Source: JBHELQ01 sp046262995 (GTDB lineage: Bacteria > Actinomycetota > Thermoleophilia > Solirubrobacterales > Thermoleophilaceae). Taken from it: DNA of 25,930 nucleotides. Position numbers and translations under genes: made by a program. Positions 15,780-22,681 of this stretch are shown piece by piece (position 1 is the stretch's first letter; each line of letters opens with the position of its first letter). The DNA lies in assembly GCA_046262995.1 (NCBI GenBank), contig JBHELQ010000146.1:1-25930 (forward strand). The letters are read 5' to 3'. Under the pieces are notes generated by a model that did no database searches, had not been told where the DNA came from, and was given only the letters and a program-made list of their open reading frames with translations.

Positions 15780-18700
15780 ATGCCATCCGCCCTGGACGGC
15801 CTGAATCCCGAGCAGCAGCGGGCCGTCACCCACCCCGGCGGGCCAATGCTGGTCGTGGCCGGAGCGGGCACCGGTAAGACCCGCGTGCTCACGCGCCGGT
15901 TCGCCTGGCTCGTCGACCAGGGAAGCACCCCGGACGAGGTGCTGGCGCTCACCTTCTCCTCGCCTGCCGCCGCCGAGATGCGCGAGCGGCTCGAGACCCT
16001 GATCCGCGCGCCCTACGAGGAGCTGCACGTCGCCACCTTCCACGCGTTCTGCTCGCGCCTGCTGGCGGACGAGGCGCTCGAGGCGGGGGTCGACCCGTTC
16101 TTCTCCCCGGTGACGCCGGCGGACCGCCTGGCGCTGCTGCTCGACCGCCTGGACGAGCTCTCGCTGCGTCGGCACGAGATTCGCGGCAACCCGGCGCCGC
16201 TGCTCGCGAGCTTCGTCTCCAGGATCGACCGACTGAAGGACGAGATGATCGGGGCCGACGACTACCGCGCGTACGCCGAGGCCCTGACGGCGGGCGCCGG
16301 TGACGACTCCGGCCGCGGCGCCGCGGCCCGCGAGCTCGAGTTCGCCGCGCTCTACGCCGACCACGACCGACTGCTCGCCGAGCGCGGCGCGCTCGACTTC
16401 GGCGACCTGATCCTGCGGGCCTTCCGGCTGCTGCACGAGCACCCGCACGTACGTGAGCGCACGGCTCGCCGCTTCCGTCACGTGCTGGTCGACGAATACC
16501 AGGACACGAACTTCGCGCAGGGGATGCTCCTGCGGCTGCTGGTCGAGGAGCACCGCAACGTGACGGTGGTCGGCGACGACGACCAGGCCATCTACCGCTT
16601 CCGGGGCGCCTCGGTGAAGAACCTGCGCGAGTTCGAGCGCGAGCTCGCCGACACGACGATCGTGCGCCTGGAGCGGAACTATCGCTCGGGGCGCCGGATC
16701 CTCGACGCGGCGACGGCGGTGATCGAGCCGGCGCCCGACCGCATCGGCAAGCGGCTCACCGGCCCCGCCGGGGGAGCGGTGCGCTTCTGGCGCTGCCGGT
16801 CGGAGCGCGCGCAGGCGCAGGCCACCGCGGCGGCGGCCGAGCGGCTGATAGTCCAGGATGACGTTCCGCCGGCCGAGCTCTGCGTGCTCGTGCGGTCCGT
16901 GAAGAACGAGGGCCAGCTGATCGCCTCGGCGCTGGAGGAGCGCGCGCTGCCGTTCCGGTTGATGGGGTCCGCTGCCTACTTCCAGCGGGCCGAGGTGCGC
17001 GACATGCTCGCGTGGCTTCGGGCCCTGGCGGACCCGGGCGACTCGGGCGCCGTCGTCCGGGTGCTGACCCGACCCCCGATCGAGCTGCGCTCCGTCGACG
17101 TCGCACGCCTCACCCAGCTCGCGCGCCGGCGCCGGCTCGACATGCCCTCCGCCATGGCCTCCGCCCTGGAGGGACCGCAGCTCTCGCCCGAGGGGCGGGA
17201 TCGGGTGCAGGCGTTCCAGAAGCTCTACCGCTCCGCCTCCACGGCGTTCGAGGACCGGCGGCCGGACGCGTTCGTGCTGCGCCTGATCGAGCGGATCGGA
17301 CTGCGTCGCCAGCAGGTGTTCGCCACCCAGGCCGACACGGTCGAGCGGCTGCGCAACATCGCCAAGCTCTCCGAGCTCGCCAGCGCCTTCATGGCGCGCG
17401 AGCCGCACGCCACGGTGCGCGACTTCACCCGCTACCTGGCCGCGGTGGCCGAGTCCGGCCTGCGCGAGGAGGAGGCGTCGGCGGCGCCCGCGGTCTCCGC
17501 GATCAGGGTGATGACGATGCACGCGGCGAAGGGGCTCGAGTTCGACCACGTATTCGTGTTGGGCCTCTCGTCGTCGCGGATGCCGGGCGCTTGGCGCCGC
17601 GGGTCGGAGGACATCCCGGACGTGCTGCTCAAGGAGTCGCTCCCTCAGTCCGCCGGCCGCGACGCGCACGAGGCGGAGATGCGGCGCCTGCTGCACGTGG
17701 CCATGACCCGCGCCCGGAAGACCCTCGTGCTGTCCTGGCCGGAGCGCGGCGCCGGGACCTCCACGCTTCGCCCGTCGCCGTTCTACGACGACGCCAGGAC
17801 CGCTCTCGAGGCGAACGAAGAGGTCTTCGAGGAGGAGCTCTTCGGCCCGGCCGAGGGGCTCCATTCCACCTTCAGGATCATGCGCGACGAGCTGCTCGAC
17901 ACGGTGGCCCGTGTGGGGGGCCGCCTGGGCGAGATGCGACTCGACACCTATCTCGACGTCGCCCAGGCCGCGGCGCGGTACCTGGAGCTTGTCAAGGTCG
18001 CGGCCCTGATCGAACGCGCCAAGGGCGGACAGGCTGTGGCGGATGCCCTACCGGAGGTGAACGAGATCCTGCTGCAGCAGGCGACCCCCGAGCAACGCGA
18101 GATCCTCCAGTCCTCCGCGCTCGACGACTGGCTGCTCGACACGGCGCGCGACCCCGAGCGGCGCCCGGTCGTCGTGGACGAGACCGGCGAGCCGTCGCTG
18201 GACCCCTTCATCCCGCGTCGGGGCGACGGACTGATGCTGTCCGCCTCCGACATCGACACCTACCGGATCTGCCCGCTCAAGTACAAGTTCGCGCGCGTCT
18301 TCCGCATTCCCCAGGAAGCCACGATCCACCAGCGCTTCGGGATCGTGCTCCACCAGGTGCTGGAGCGCTTCCATGCGATGGACGGCGCGTCGCGGGAGCA
18401 GCTGTTCGAGCTGTTCGAGTCGAGCTGGCGCCGGTCCGGCTTCGGCGACAGCGACGACGAGCGGCAGTTCAGGGCGCGCGCCGTCGAGGCGCTCGAGCGC
18501 TACTGGGAGCTGGACCGCGACAGCGACGCGGAGCCGGTCTGGTTCGAGCGCAGCTTCGCCTTCCGGCTCGGGCCCCATCTGCTGCGCGGCCGGGTGGACC
18601 GCGTGGACCGCCGCCCCGACGGCAGCTATGAGCTGATCGACTACAAGACGGGCAAGGCGAAGAGCGCGGCGGATCTGCGCGAGGACGTGCAGCTCTCGCT

Positions 18701-18938
18701 CTACCAGATGGGTGCCAGGGAGTCCTGGCGGCTCGAGACCGCCGCGCAGAGCTACTTCTACGTGCTGACCGGCGAGAAGGTGCCGGTCGAGCACTCCGAA
18801 GAGGAGCTCGAGCGCGTGAAGGCGACGATCGCCGACATCGCCGAGGGGATCGGCCGGCAGGAGTTCGAGCCGACGCCGAGCCACGAGGTGTGCTCGTTCT
18901 GCGACTACCGGATCATCTGCCCGGCAGCCGAGAAGTAA
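15780..18938 (+). CDS. UvrD/Rep-like DNA helicase fused to a RecB-type nuclease with four-Cys motif
   Basis: 1052 residues. SF1A helicase motifs run in order: Walker A AGAGTGKT (27-34), Ia ALTFSSPAAAEM, II VDEYQDTN (D238-E239), III GDDDQAIYRFRGA, IV NYRSGRR, V MTMHAAKGLEFDHVF, VI LHVAMTRARK. From about residue 820 a PD-(D/E)XK nuclease follows: HQVLERFH, then LIDYKTGKA (D954, K956). Cysteines C831, C1038, C1041 and C1047 (C-x206-C-x2-C-x5-C) match the AddB/Cas4-type Fe-S clamp around the nuclease. It would unwind and resect DNA ends, like AdnB/AddAB relatives. A TATCCT box at 15766-15771 lies just ahead, so the leader is very short. The downstream thioesterase is 4 bp away. Confidence 0.93.
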   Translation: MPSALDGLNPEQQRAVTHPGGPMLVVAGAGTGKTRVLTRRFAWLVDQGSTPDEVLALTFSSPAAAEMRERLETLIRAPYEELHVATFHAFCSRLLADEALEAGVDPFFSPVTPADRLALLLDRLDELSLRRHEIRGNPAPLLASFVSRIDRLKDEMIGADDYRAYAEALTAGAGDDSGRGAAARELEFAALYADHDRLLAERGALDFGDLILRAFRLLHEHPHVRERTARRFRHVLVDEYQDTNFAQGMLLRLLVEEHRNVTVVGDDDQAIYRFRGASVKNLREFERELADTTIVRLERNYRSGRRILDAATAVIEPAPDRIGKRLTGPAGGAVRFWRCRSERAQAQATAAAAERLIVQDDVPPAELCVLVRSVKNEGQLIASALEERALPFRLMGSAAYFQRAEVRDMLAWLRALADPGDSGAVVRVLTRPPIELRSVDVARLTQLARRRRLDMPSAMASALEGPQLSPEGRDRVQAFQKLYRSASTAFEDRRPDAFVLRLIERIGLRRQQVFATQADTVERLRNIAKLSELASAFMAREPHATVRDFTRYLAAVAESGLREEEASAAPAVSAIRVMTMHAAKGLEFDHVFVLGLSSSRMPGAWRRGSEDIPDVLLKESLPQSAGRDAHEAEMRRLLHVAMTRARKTLVLSWPERGAGTSTLRPSPFYDDARTALEANEEVFEEELFGPAEGLHSTFRIMRDELLDTVARVGGRLGEMRLDTYLDVAQAAARYLELVKVAALIERAKGGQAVADALPEVNEILLQQATPEQREILQSSALDDWLLDTARDPERRPVVVDETGEPSLDPFIPRRGDGLMLSASDIDTYRICPLKYKFARVFRIPQEATIHQRFGIVLHQVLERFHAMDGASREQLFELFESSWRRSGFGDSDDERQFRARAVEALERYWELDRDSDAEPVWFERSFAFRLGPHLLRGRVDRVDRRPDGSYELIDYKTGKAKSAADLREDVQLSLYQMGARESWRLETAAQSYFYVLTGEKVPVEHSEEELERVKATIADIAEGIGRQEFEPTPSHEVCSFCDYRIICPAAEK

Positions 18939-18942
18939 CCAC

Positions 18943-19362
18943 GTGGCCGACCCCTTCGTCCACGAGCTCCGCGTTCGCTACGGCGAGTGCGACTTGCAGG
19001 GGATCGTCTTCAACGCGAACTACCTGCTCTATTTCGACGTCGCCATCACCGAGCTGTGGCGGGATGCGGTCTGTCCGTGGCAGGAGATGGCGGAGCGAGG
19101 GGTCGACGCCGTCGTGGCCGAGGCCAACCTCCGCTTCCGCGCGCCGGCCCGCTACGACGACGTCCTGCGGCTGCAGGCGCGCGTGACCCGGCTGGGCGAC
19201 ACGAGCGTGACGACGGAGATCGACGTCGTGCGGGACGGGACGACGCTGGTCCAGGGCCGGCTCGAGCACGTCTTCGTGGACGCCACGAGCTGGAAGCGGA
19301 CCGAGATGCCCGCCTGGATCCGCGACGGGCTGAGCCGCTACGCCGCGAGCGAGGTGGGCTAG
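18943..19362 (+). CDS. Hotdog-fold acyl-CoA thioesterase (YbgC/FcbC type)
   Basis: 139 residues. HELRVRYGECDLQGIVFNANYLLYFDVAITELWRD carries the 4HBT motif: an acid in RYGECD, then GIVFNANY. The rest forms the expected hotdog strands (LRLQARVTRLGDTSVTTEIDVV). These enzymes hydrolyse short- or medium-chain acyl-CoA thioesters. The GTG start at 18943 is 4 nt after the helicase stop, so the two genes are co-transcribed, though no functional link is obvious. Its stop shares CTAG with the convergent PAC2 gene. Confidence 0.9.
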   Translation: MADPFVHELRVRYGECDLQGIVFNANYLLYFDVAITELWRDAVCPWQEMAERGVDAVVAEANLRFRAPARYDDVLRLQARVTRLGDTSVTTEIDVVRDGTTLVQGRLEHVFVDATSWKRTEMPAWIRDGLSRYAASEVG

Positions 19363-20246
19363 GCCAGCCCCTCGGGCCCGTTCGGCCCCCGTTGGCGCAG
19401 GAAGCGCTGGAAGTCGCGCGCGATCGTGTCCGCCGAGGGGATGCGCTCCTCCGAGGGATTCTCGGCCTCGACCTCGTCCATCGCCGACTCCAGCCGCTCG
19501 ACGAACGCCTTCACCTCGGGGTCGCTCGCGACGGCGGCGCTGACCTGGGTCTCATAGTCATCGGCGGCCTCCTCCAGCTCGCCGGCGTCGACTGCCAGCC
19601 CGGCGGCGCCCTCGAAAGCCCGCACGAGCGCCAGCGCGACCTTCGGGTTCGGCGTGGCCGCCACGTAGTGGGGCGCGGAGGCCCAGAGGCTCGCCGAGGG
19701 GATGCCCTGGGCGGCGCAGGCGTGATGCAGGACGCCGACGATGCCGGTCGGGCCCTCGTACGTGGTGCGCTCGAAGCCCAGCCGCTTGACGAGCTCCTCG
19801 TCCGAGGCCAGGCCGGTGATCGAGACGGGGCGGCTGTGGGGCACGTCGGCGAGCAGCGCGCCGAGCGTGACCACCATGCGCACGCCGAGCTCGCGCGCGA
19901 CGGAGACGATCGTGTCGGTGAAGCGCCCCCAGCGAAGCGACGGCTCCGTGCCCTGGATCATCACCAGGTCGCTCTCGGCGCCGGGAATCTGCGCGGCCGA
20001 GAAACGGTTCTCCGGCCAGTCGATCTCGCGTGTCAGCCCCTCGGTCAGCCGCACTGTCGGCCGGACCGCGGTGAAGTCGTAGAACTCCTCCGGATCGACG
20101 CTTGCCACCTGATGGCTCTCGAAGTGGTCGTGGATGAACGACAGCGCCGCCGAGGCGGCCTCGCCGGCGTCGTTCCAGCCCTTGAACGCGCACACCATGA
20201 TCGGGCTGCGCAGCTGCGGCCGGTCGCTCCAGAGCACGTCGCTCAT
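19359..20246 (-). CDS. PAC2 family protein
   Basis: About 295 residues. The N-terminus LRSPIMVCAFKGWNDAGEAASAALSF and the later LGALLADVPHSRPVSITGLAS and EGPTGIVGVLHHACAAQGIPSASLWASAPHYV are typical of the actinobacterial PAC2 (proteasome-assembly-chaperone-2-like) family, whose biochemical role is uncertain. An acidic helical C-terminus (about 230-290) follows. Start is ATG 20246 or GTG 20255; neither has a good ribosome-binding site. It is divergent from the exoribonuclease-like gene with about 50 bp between. Confidence 0.9.
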   Translation of the reverse strand: MSDVLWSDRPQLRSPIMVCAFKGWNDAGEAASAALSFIHDHFESHQVASVDPEEFYDFTAVRPTVRLTEGLTREIDWPENRFSAAQIPGAESDLVMIQGTEPSLRWGRFTDTIVSVARELGVRMVVTLGALLADVPHSRPVSITGLASDEELVKRLGFERTTYEGPTGIVGVLHHACAAQGIPSASLWASAPHYVAATPNPKVALALVRAFEGAAGLAVDAGELEEAADDYETQVSAAVASDPEVKAFVERLESAMDEVEAENPSEERIPSADTIARDFQRFLRQRGPNGPEGLA

Positions 20247-20297
20247 GACGCTCACGGTACCCGAGGCGGCGTCCGGTCACCCCTGCACCATTGGGCC

Positions 20298-21191
20298 ATG
20301 TCCACCGTGGTCGACGAGCGCACGACGGTCGCCGAGCTACGCGCGGGCGGCGAGCTCTCAGGCGTGTTCGCATGCTCGCGCAAGGACCGGCTCACGGCGC
20401 GCAACGGCTCGCCCTACCTGGCCGTCGAGCTGCGCGACCGGACCGGCGCGGTTCCCGCACGGGCATTCCGCGACGCGGACTTCCTGGCGAGCCAGTTCGA
20501 GCGCGGCGACCTCGTGGCGGTCTCCGGGCGGGCGGAGCGCTTCCGCGACGAGCTGGTCGTGGAGCTTCGCTCGATCCGCCGCGCCCCGGACGGCGCGGCC
20601 GACCCGGGCGACTTCCTCCCGGTCGCCTACCGCGATCTGGAGGAGCTCGACGGCTTCCTCGAGCACCTGGCGCGCGAGGTCTATGACCGCGACTACCGCG
20701 CGCTGCTCGACGCGTTCCTGGACGACCCGGGCTTTCGCGAGCAGTTCCGGCGGGCTCCATGCACGCGGGCGGGACACCACGCGTACCTCGGCGGGCTCCT
20801 GGAGCACACGGTCGCGGTGGCCACCCTCGCGCACGAGGCGTGCGCCCTGCACCCGCGCCTGAACTCCGACCTGTTGCTCTGCGCTGCGATCCTGCACGAC
20901 GCGGGCAAGGTGCTCGAGTTCGAGCTGGGGGCCGAAATCGCGTTGAGCGACCAGGGAGCGTTGGTCGGGCATCTCGCGCTCGGCCAGCAGCTGGTGTCGG
21001 AGCGGGCGGCCTCGCTCCCGCGCTTCCCGCGCGACAAGCTGCTTGCGCTCTCGCACTGCGTGCTCGGGCATCACGGGCCCGATGGACTGCCGGGACGCAG
21101 GTTCCGCTCGGCCGAAGCGCTCGCCCTGCAGCGGCTGAACGCCGTCGACGCCCAGGTCAAGGGCGCGCTCGAGCACGGCCTGCCCGGCTGA
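20298..21191 (+). CDS. OB-fold plus HD-domain 3'-5' exoribonuclease-like protein (YhaM type)
   Basis: 297 residues. Residues 10-95 form an OB-fold (FACSRKDRLTARNGSPYLAVELRDRTGAV). The HD domain follows: H160/H161 in RAGHHAYLGGLLEHTVAV, H170, and the paired H200-D201 in CAAILHDAGKVLEF, then GHLALG and LSHCVLGHHG. This order matches Bacillus YhaM/CBF1, a metal-dependent 3'-5' exonuclease acting on RNA and ssDNA. ATG 20298 is the only suitable start after the PAC2 promoter gap. It converges on the RiPP operon with just 13 bp between the stops. Confidence 0.9.
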   Translation: MSTVVDERTTVAELRAGGELSGVFACSRKDRLTARNGSPYLAVELRDRTGAVPARAFRDADFLASQFERGDLVAVSGRAERFRDELVVELRSIRRAPDGAADPGDFLPVAYRDLEELDGFLEHLAREVYDRDYRALLDAFLDDPGFREQFRRAPCTRAGHHAYLGGLLEHTVAVATLAHEACALHPRLNSDLLLCAAILHDAGKVLEFELGAEIALSDQGALVGHLALGQQLVSERAASLPRFPRDKLLALSHCVLGHHGPDGLPGRRFRSAEALALQRLNAVDAQVKGALEHGLPG

Positions 21192-21204
21192 GCCGCCGGA
21201 GCGC

Positions 21205-22419
21205 CTACCAGTAAGGCCGTCCCTTCACCAGCAGCGAGATCCGCTCGCGCGCCTCGTGACGGCGGAAGGCGGACGTCGTCATGGTCCACGTACGCGGCAC
21301 TCGGTCTCGGCGACCGGCGAGGCGGTGGACGATCATGTCGAGCGTCGGCCTGGTCGATCGTCGCAGCGCGCGGAGGAGTGCCCTGCGGATCGCTCGGTCG
21401 CGCCGCCTCGAGCCGAGCGCGGCGACCGCGTCTGCGGTGTCGAGCATGTTGCTCAGCAGCGCCATGCGCAGGCGCCGGAGCGCCCGCAGGTCGACCTCGT
21501 CGGGGAAGCCCTCCGCGTCACGAAGCGCGCCCGCCGCGTGCAGACAGACCATCGTCGTCAGGCACTTCGGGCACTGGCCGCAGTTATCCGGCCGATCCTC
21601 GCCCAGGCAGACCTTCAGGAACGGCAGCAGGTCGCGCCGGTTCTCCGTGAGCCAACGCACCTTCGCCATTCGGCTGCGCTCCAGGCTCGCGTGCTCGACG
21701 CGCACGTCCTCGCTCGAGAACAGCGGGTCGAGCAACGGGCTGGAGCCGAAGCGCTCGATGTTCCCGTACCAGCCCGTGGACGGGATCAGCACGCGACCGA
21801 GGCCACCGGAGAGCGACAGGCCGGCAAAGGCGAGCGCGGCGCCGTGGTAGTCCCCCCAGTCGAGGAAGCCGTCGCTCAGTTCGCGAATGTTGGTCCGAAA
21901 CGGAATCAGGGTGAGGCCGATCCGCCGAGCGGCCTCTCCTGCCAGGCGCAGCTCCTCCTGGCGGACGGGAGCGCTGTGCATGGGCTCCAGCGTCTCGCCG
22001 AAGAGCAGGGCGGTCAGCGGCCCGTCCTCGACCCACTCACCTGCCGCGGTGTACATCGAGTCGACACCGCGCGAGAAGAACGCCCCCACCCCCTCGGCCG
22101 CCCCCGCCGCGGGACGCTCCGCGGCCGCCTGGACCCGCGCGCGGCGAAGCGAGCGGTCCCACGCGTGATAGAGGGACTGGACCCTGTCGAGGCGGCGGAG
22201 GAGCGCCGGCGAGACCTCGCCTTCGATCTCCAGGTCCTCGTGAACACGCATGGCCGGGAGCAGCGCCGCCGGCACGAAGGCGGTGGCGTCACCCTCCGGC
22301 GCCGCCAGCTCATCCGGGCAGGAGAAGCCCAGCCGCAGCTCCCGACCGCCGAAGCGAAGGCGCGCGGAACGCTCCACGCGCCCGTCCAGCGCGCGCCACC
22401 CGAGGCGGTCGACGATCAA
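21205..22419 (-). CDS. PP-loop ATPase-like protein with CxxCxxC knuckle, RiPP tailoring candidate
   Basis: 404 residues. Residues 113-122 (AFFSRGVDSM) resemble the SGGxDS PP-loop of ATP-pyrophosphatases (asparagine synthetase, tRNA thiolases, QueC), with R in place of the second glycine-region residue. A second acidic/Ser segment is IPSTGWYGNIERFGSSPLLDPLFSSEDV. NCGQCPKCLTTM has C280, C283 and C286 with C271 nearby, a likely zinc or Fe-S site. PP-loop enzymes adenylate carboxylates, ureas or amides. Sitting right behind a YcaO and a precursor peptide, a peptide-tailoring role is inferred. Start is TTG 22419 (no ATG; no clear ribosome-binding site); GTG 15 codons in is an alternative. I do not know a named family for it. 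Confidence 0.8.
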   Translation of the reverse strand: MIVDRLGWRALDGRVERSARLRFGGRELRLGFSCPDELAAPEGDATAFVPAALLPAMRVHEDLEIEGEVSPALLRRLDRVQSLYHAWDRSLRRARVQAAAERPAAGAAEGVGAFFSRGVDSMYTAAGEWVEDGPLTALLFGETLEPMHSAPVRQEELRLAGEAARRIGLTLIPFRTNIRELSDGFLDWGDYHGAALAFAGLSLSGGLGRVLIPSTGWYGNIERFGSSPLLDPLFSSEDVRVEHASLERSRMAKVRWLTENRRDLLPFLKVCLGEDRPDNCGQCPKCLTTMVCLHAAGALRDAEGFPDEVDLRALRRLRMALLSNMLDTADAVAALGSRRRDRAIRRALLRALRRSTRPTLDMIVHRLAGRRDRVPRTWTMTTSAFRRHEARERISLLVKGRPYW

Positions 22420-22428
22420 CGGCGGAGG

Positions 22429-22446
22429 GCCGGACCCGGGTCCGGC
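22429..22446. repeat. 18-bp perfect palindrome between precursor and PP-loop genes
   Basis: GCCGGACCCGGGTCCGGC is a perfect inverted repeat lying in the 34-bp gap after the precursor stop. As RNA it would fold into a tight GC hairpin. It has no T run, so it is more likely an attenuator or 3'-end stabiliser than a full terminator. Confidence 0.7.
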
Positions 22447-22453
22447 GCGAGCT

Positions 22454-22666
22454 CTACTCGGCCAACGGCGAGAGCGCCACGCCGGCCGAGTCCTCGCCGG
22501 CGACGGCGGCCGGACCCATGATCGACAGGTCCCCGTGGCATTCGATCGCCGGGCCGAAGATGGCGGTGTCGCCGTGGCATTCGATGGCGGGCTGGGTCGT
22601 AACCGCGTCGCCGTGGCACTCGGTCGCGGCGGGTCCCTGCTGCTCTGAAAAGGTGAAGCGGGCCAT
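22454..22666 (-). CDS. Putative multi-core RiPP precursor peptide with three ECHGD repeats
   Basis: 70 residues, opening MARFTFSEQQGPAA. Three tandem 13-residue units follow (T15-A27, I28-A40, I41-A53), each with Glu-Cys-His-Gly-Asp and ending in Pro-Ala; the cysteines are C17, C30 and C43, exactly 13 apart. The tail VAGEDSAGVALSPLAE is acidic and cysteine-free. ATG 22666 has a textbook GCAGGAGG 4 nt upstream and begins 15 nt after the ycaO stop. Invariant Cys and variable residues between repeats fit a multi-core substrate of the upstream azoline-type YcaO. Which end is the recognition part is not clear: the leader would be only ~14 residues, so the tail may act as follower. Substrate role is inferred. 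Confidence 0.8.
   Translation of the reverse strand: MARFTFSEQQGPAATECHGDAVTTQPAIECHGDTAIFGPAIECHGDLSIMGPAAVAGEDSAGVALSPLAE
22508..22624 (-). repeat. Three tandem 39-bp in-frame coding repeats
   Basis: Three 39-bp units, each encoding one ECHGD repeat. The best conserved DNA is around the Glu-Cys-His codons (plus-strand CCGTGGCATTCGAT in two copies, CCGTGGCACTCGGT in the third). The remainder differs mostly at positions that change the amino acid, so the copies have diverged in the variable part but kept the motif. Confidence 0.85.
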
Positions 22667-22670
22667 CAAA

Positions 22671-22676
22671 CCTCCT
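22671..22676 (-). promoter_or_regulatory. Strong ribosome-binding site of the precursor gene
   Basis: AGGAGG on the minus strand, 4 nt before ATG 22666. It is the best Shine-Dalgarno sequence in the window, fits high peptide output and fixes the start at ATG rather than the preceding TTG. Confidence 0.85.
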
Positions 22677-22681
22677 GCGGC

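Noticed and set aside
15663..17864. 733-codon minus-strand open frame opposite the helicase
   Set aside because: It is antisense to a well-defined helicase with all motifs; its composition (Arg, Gln, His, Gly, Leu) is that of a shadow frame.
22508..22624. Three 39-bp repeats considered as a CRISPR array or minisatellite
   Set aside because: Period is a multiple of three, the frame is open with a strong ribosome-binding site, only three units exist, there are no distinct spacers, and no cas genes are near.
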